A DNA stretch of 64,000 nucleotides, taken from the NCBI GenBank assembly GCA_021234155.1, contig JAJEKV010000018.1, positions 13,683,552-13,747,551 on the forward strand. The letters are read 5' to 3'. How positions within the stretch are numbered: position 1 is the stretch's first letter; every line of letters starts with the position of its first letter. The notes beneath the pieces are model-generated. The model had not been told where the DNA came from and ran no database searches. It saw only the letters and a list, made by a program, of their open reading frames with translations. Below are positions 60,721-64,000 of the stretch, piece by piece. The position numbers and the translations under genes are program-made. This DNA is from Isoetes taiwanensis (lineage: Eukaryota; Streptophyta; Lycopodiopsida; Isoetales; Isoetaceae).

Positions 60721-61299
60721 ATGCTTGTGTAAATTTCATTGATGCCACTAACCTTGTTCTAGCACAGAATGAAGAAGACCCTGGGGCATTTACATGTTCA
60801 GCTGCTTTAGGGGGTTATACCTTCTCAAATGTGTTACTTGATGGGGGATCCCCCCTAAACATCATGCCATATCACATTATGAAGAAGTGTGGTTTCGAGG
60901 TGGACAAGAAAGCTTCTATATTATTAAGATCTTTTTATAATGCTAAGATTACTCCTATTGGTGTGGTGACTAGTGCCTGTTAATACAGAAGGCATAACTG
61001 TAGCTGCTAACTTTATTGTAGTGGCTTTTGAAGATATAGGGGATGAATCTGACATCTATGATCTACTTTTAGGGAGGACATGGTTAGCCACTGTGGATGC
61101 TAGGCCAGTCTGGTCTCAAGGGAGATGTACCATTTCCATTGGCTCTCAAACTGCTACAATTTACAATCAAGATGGCTCCTATGGCTCCAAAGAAGAGGTA
61201 AACTTTATTAAGGAAATGCTGATTGAAGAACCTTTGGGATCTTACAGAATAAAAAATACAAGATCAAGAAAATATGAAATGGTTCCTCTTATTATGTAA
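60717..61299 (+). pseudogene. Aspartic protease, two frames
   Basis: The frame before the first codon reads DGEQLNACVNFIDATN, so it continues gag after a one-base shift; no real start is needed. The catalytic triad appears as LLDGGSPLNIMP (about 60836-60871), with DGG in place of the more common DTG/DSG, as often seen in plant Tat-like elements. After a second shift near 60975, IYDLLLGRTWL (about 61045-61080) is the typical C-terminal box. The enzyme would cut the gag-pol polyprotein. Confidence 0.8.
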
Positions 61300-61319
61300 T
61301 GTGCATTCCCCAGCAGACA

Positions 61320-62159
61320 AGGACCATCAGGATTCTTATGGTTTGATATAGTTTGATGGAGTTATTTCTACAAAAATTAAATATTGCATCATCTGCTGCT
61401 ATTTTGAAAGATTCTTCTCACAAACTCTTAGCTAAAGTAGGAAGAATCTTCCCCCAAGTCACATCTAATGTAACAGAATATAAGGCTTTGATTGCAGGTC
61501 TTCAGGAGGCCAAAGCTACGGATATTGCTAATATTCACATCTATGGTGACTCACAATTAATTTGTAGACAAGTTTCAGGAGATTACCAAACAAAAAATGC
61601 AGATATGGAGCTCTTAAAAAATCAAGTAATGGGAGTACTCTCGAGTTTTGCTTCATGGGAGATCACTCACATACCAAGAGAGAAAAATGTGGAAGCTGAT
61701 GCTTTATGTAGAGAGACTCTCATGTCACATTTAACTGAGGGAGCTATTCTAGAGGAAGATCTTGATGCTAGTGAGGTAAAAGCACTTTGTCCCATTCTAA
61801 CCATTAATGCATCAGAGGAAAGGGACACTGAAGAGATTACAATCACAAAAAATGGTAAGACTAGAACCCTGTTTGTTGGAGATTTGATTGAATATCAAAA
61901 TAGGGAGAACATACAAATGTTTTTTGAAGAAAGGAAGGATGTATTTGCCTGGGATTATTCCGAGCTCACTGGTATTAAAGCTGAGGTATGCCAATTTGAA
62001 ATTAAGATCAAAGAAGGTTGTAAACCTGTCTTTCAAAAATTGAGAAGAATTAATGCTTCATTGATGGGATTAATCAAAGATGAATTGGATAAGATGTTAG
62101 ATGCAGGTGTACCATTGAAATTATTAATCCAGAATGGGTATCTTGCATTGTTCCTGTAG
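61320..62159 (+). pseudogene. Archaeal-type RNase H followed by start of RT
   Basis: FDGV (61353-61364, in a slightly different frame before the main one) supplies the first aspartate. TEYKALIAGLQEA supplies the glutamate, HIYGDSQLICRQV the second aspartate, and IPREKNVEADAL the third. This is the RNase H type that the Tat lineage has acquired. The same frame continues with FFEERKDVFAWDYSELTGIK and VFQKLRRINA, the N-terminal part of the RT. Here the extra RNase H stands before the RT, whereas I know it mainly between the RT-linked RNase H and integrase. The frame leaves the RT at about 62112. Confidence 0.8.
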
Positions 62160-63232
62160 AGAAAAAAAGTGGTGCTTTAAGAATTTGCATTGACTATCGA
62201 GATCTCAACAAATCCACCATCAAGGATTGTTACCCTTTGCCTTTTTTAGAGGAGATATTATATACTGTAGCAGGTAAAGAGGTGTACTCATTTTTAGATG
62301 GATTCTCAGGATTCAATCAGATCAGCATTAAAGAGGAAGACCAGCCAAAGACTTCCTTCATCACTCCCTGGGGCACATATGCTATGAAAAAAATGCCCTT
62401 TGGTTTAATGAATGCCCCAGCTACCTTCCAAAGGGCAATGGATGTTATTTTCAAATCAATGTCTGCTGAAGAGTTCAGGGTGTACCTAGATGATCTTTGC
62501 CTAGGCTCTCATCCTACTAATCATGTGGACTTACTTGCAAAAATTTGTTCTCTATGCAGAAGTTCAGGAGTTAATCTAAATCCAAAGAAATGCATCTTTT
62601 TTGCATCAAAAGGACAACTCTTAGGACATGAAGTATCCAACCAAGGCATTCAATTTGCTCAAGACAAGATTGAAGCCCTCAAAAAGCTAGCACCTCCCAA
62701 GAATCTAAAGCAGGTTAAGAGTTTTATTGGTATGACAAGTTTTCTTAGGATGTATATTCCTAATTTTGCTCATATTTTGAGTCCCATTTCTAAGTTGATA
62801 AGGGTAGGCAAGTTTTCTAAGTTTGAAAGCAAGCATATACCTATCACATGGACTTCAGAATGCCAAGAGGCTTTTGACTTTCTCATTCTATCCATATGTG
62901 AAGCCACACTTTTGAAAAAACCAGATTTGAACATGCCATTTGAAGTTTATATCACTGTTACTAAAAAGGCCATAGGATTAGCCATTTTGCAGGATAAACA
63001 CACCATAGTATTTGCAAGTAAACAATGGTCTGCCCTTGAAGAGAGATATACCAGAATAGAAAAGAGTGCTGCTGCACTCATGTTCCTTATCAATAGGCAA
63101 GGACACTTGCTTCTGAAAAGTCAAGTCCAAGTCTACATGAAGCAAAACCCAATGGGTTTATTATTTGGTAAGGCAACCAATAAGCCAAAAATCCAGAGAT
63201 GGGCTTGTAAGTTGCAAAGTTATGATATGTAA
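62113..63232 (+). pseudogene. Reverse transcriptase and RNase H
   Basis: From about 62113 the RT frame reads EIINPEWVSCIVPVEKKSG and RICIDYRDLNKSTIKDCYPL, then continues open to 63232. Key motifs are FLDGFSGFNQI (catalytic Asp), MPFGLMNAPATFQRAMD and YLDD (about 62486-62497; the Y-x-DD box), then the thumb (LKQVKSFIGMTSFLRMYIPNF). The RNase H follows (FEVYITVTKKAIGLAIL, ALEERYTRIEKSAAAL). The usual first Asp of this RNase H (DAS) seems replaced by TVT, so it may be inactive, which would fit with the extra RNase H upstream. Confidence 0.85.
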
Positions 63233-64000
63233 AAGAGTTGCATTTGGTACGAAGTCCTAGCCTCTACTTGCCTTACATATTTTTTGACCATGAAGATGAG
63301 TTGGATACTACTGACACTTCACTTGCAGTAGCTCATGTAGAGGTAACTCAAAGAGATCAAGCTAAGGGAGGATGGCAACAACCTATTAGAGACTTTTTAC
63401 AATATGGGATCATCTCTTCAAGCCTCACTCCAAGCCAAAAAAGGAGACTCAAGGACAAATGCAGACAATTCAAAATGATAGACAATGTCTTGTGCAAAGT
63501 CAACCGAGATGGAGTCTTGTGAGGTGTGTAGATGAAGATGAGTCTGCCCTAATTATCGGGGAAATGCATAAAGGTATTTGTGGAGGACATTTTGCTTTGA
63601 TACTACAAAGAAAAAAAGATTCTCGTCCGGATACTACTTGGCACAATTGCTTTTAAAGATTGTTATGAGATTATAAAGACTTGCCATCAATGCCAAATTT
63701 TTAGCAAAAGAATTTTACTGCCAGCTGCCCTTAATCCTATCATATCTCTAGGGCCTTTTCAGATTTGGGGGCTAGATTATATTGGCCCCATTAATCCTTC
63801 TTCTGCAGGTCAACATCAACATATTATTGTAGCCACGCACTATTTTACCAAGTGGGGCGTAGCCATACCTTTGAGGCAAAGCTAATGCCTTCACAACTGC
63901 AAGGTTTTTACATGAATATGTTTGTTCTAGGTTTGGTATTCCTTTCCAGTTGCATTCTGATAGGGGTACACCTTTTGTTAATGAAGTCATTGCTAACCTC
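63233..64000 (+). pseudogene. Integrase, frameshifted and incomplete
   Basis: A linker (GGWQQPIRDFLQYGII, KCRQFKMIDNVLCKV) of the kind that precedes plant gypsy integrases is followed by the HHCC zinc finger in another frame (MHKGICGGHFA ... CHQCQIF, about 63565-63705). The catalytic core starts with FQIWGLDYIGPINPSS (first Asp, about 63775) and ATHYFTKWGVAIPL, where ATDYFTKW is usual. RFGIPFQLHSDRGTPF (second Asp, about 63935-63975) is also visible. The core continues past the window end. Confidence 0.8.

Larger units (their letters stand above)
59242..64000 (+). mobile_element. Ty3-gypsy LTR retrotransposon, Tat/Athila-like, cut by the window end
   Basis: The order is gag, protease, archaeal-type RNase H, RT, RNase H, integrase. 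The RT approach sequence (FAWDYSELTGI, KPVFQKLRRIN) is that of the plant Tat/Athila branch. The frame changes several times (near 60717, 60975, 61300, 62110 and 63520), so the copy is decayed or contains indel errors. The 3' part of the integrase and the 3' LTR lie beyond 64000. Confidence 0.88.

Overview
The window looks like nuclear, repeat-dense DNA of a land plant with a large genome. I found no convincing ordinary host gene. The plant assignment rests on three things. There is a Tat/Athila-type Ty3-gypsy element with an archaeal-type RNase H. There are several plant-style LINE ORF2 remnants. There is also an inserted piece of plant mitochondrial DNA whose nad5 still carries unedited codons (Pro and Arg where Leu and Trp are expected). 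Heavy editing, a possible U-to-C editing site and the abundant Penelope-type reverse transcriptases make a lycophyte or fern more likely than a flowering plant; that last step is inference.

Layout. 1-1362: no clear gene. 1363-35431: a cluster of one unusual retroelement superfamily. Every copy shows the same order, read in its coding direction: a ~2.8-3.0 kb direct repeat (pseudo-LTR, pLTR), an internal region, a conserved 3' RNA structure, a second pLTR, and a (TA)n tail. Element A (1491-7717, minus) is an internally deleted copy. D (8262-10487, minus) is a single pLTR carrying a small DNA-binding-protein gene. A three-copy 3.4-3.7 kb tandem array (10488-21167) abuts B (21178-25136, plus), which has an RT C-terminal fragment, the 3' structure and a pLTR. 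C (25147-35431, minus) looks complete and young, with a 509-aa ORF1, a 713-aa Penelope-like RT and two nearly identical pLTRs. B and C end tail to tail in the same (TA)n tract.

35437-43640: three remnants of one LINE family with long GA microsatellites between them, and with a MITE and a short poly(A) retro-insertion nested in the largest copy. 44.5-46.7 kb: nested inverted-repeat elements and a 5'-truncated LINE with a 17-bp target-site duplication. 46.8-48.8 kb: a decayed HUH-endonuclease (Rep) gene that resembles replitron-type transposons, with a 23-nt palindrome downstream. 48.8-54.8 kb: mostly empty DNA with a minisatellite, a MITE, a tRNA-derived SINE and a 740-bp tandem duplication. 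54.85-57.06 kb: mitochondrial insertion (rps1-like, tRNA-Val-like, nad5 end). 59.24-64.0 kb: Ty3-gypsy element (gag, protease, archaeal RNase H, RT, RNase H, integrase), frameshifted and cut by the window end.

The best candidate for an undescribed system is element C and its relatives: endonuclease-less, Penelope-like, multi-ORF elements whose long terminal repeats carry their own SAP/AT-hook-like gene and a conserved splice-like block. The replitron-like Rep comes second. A separate caution: differences between repeat copies cluster at CAG/CTG sites, which may reflect assembly errors at methylated positions, so some of the broken frames may not be real.
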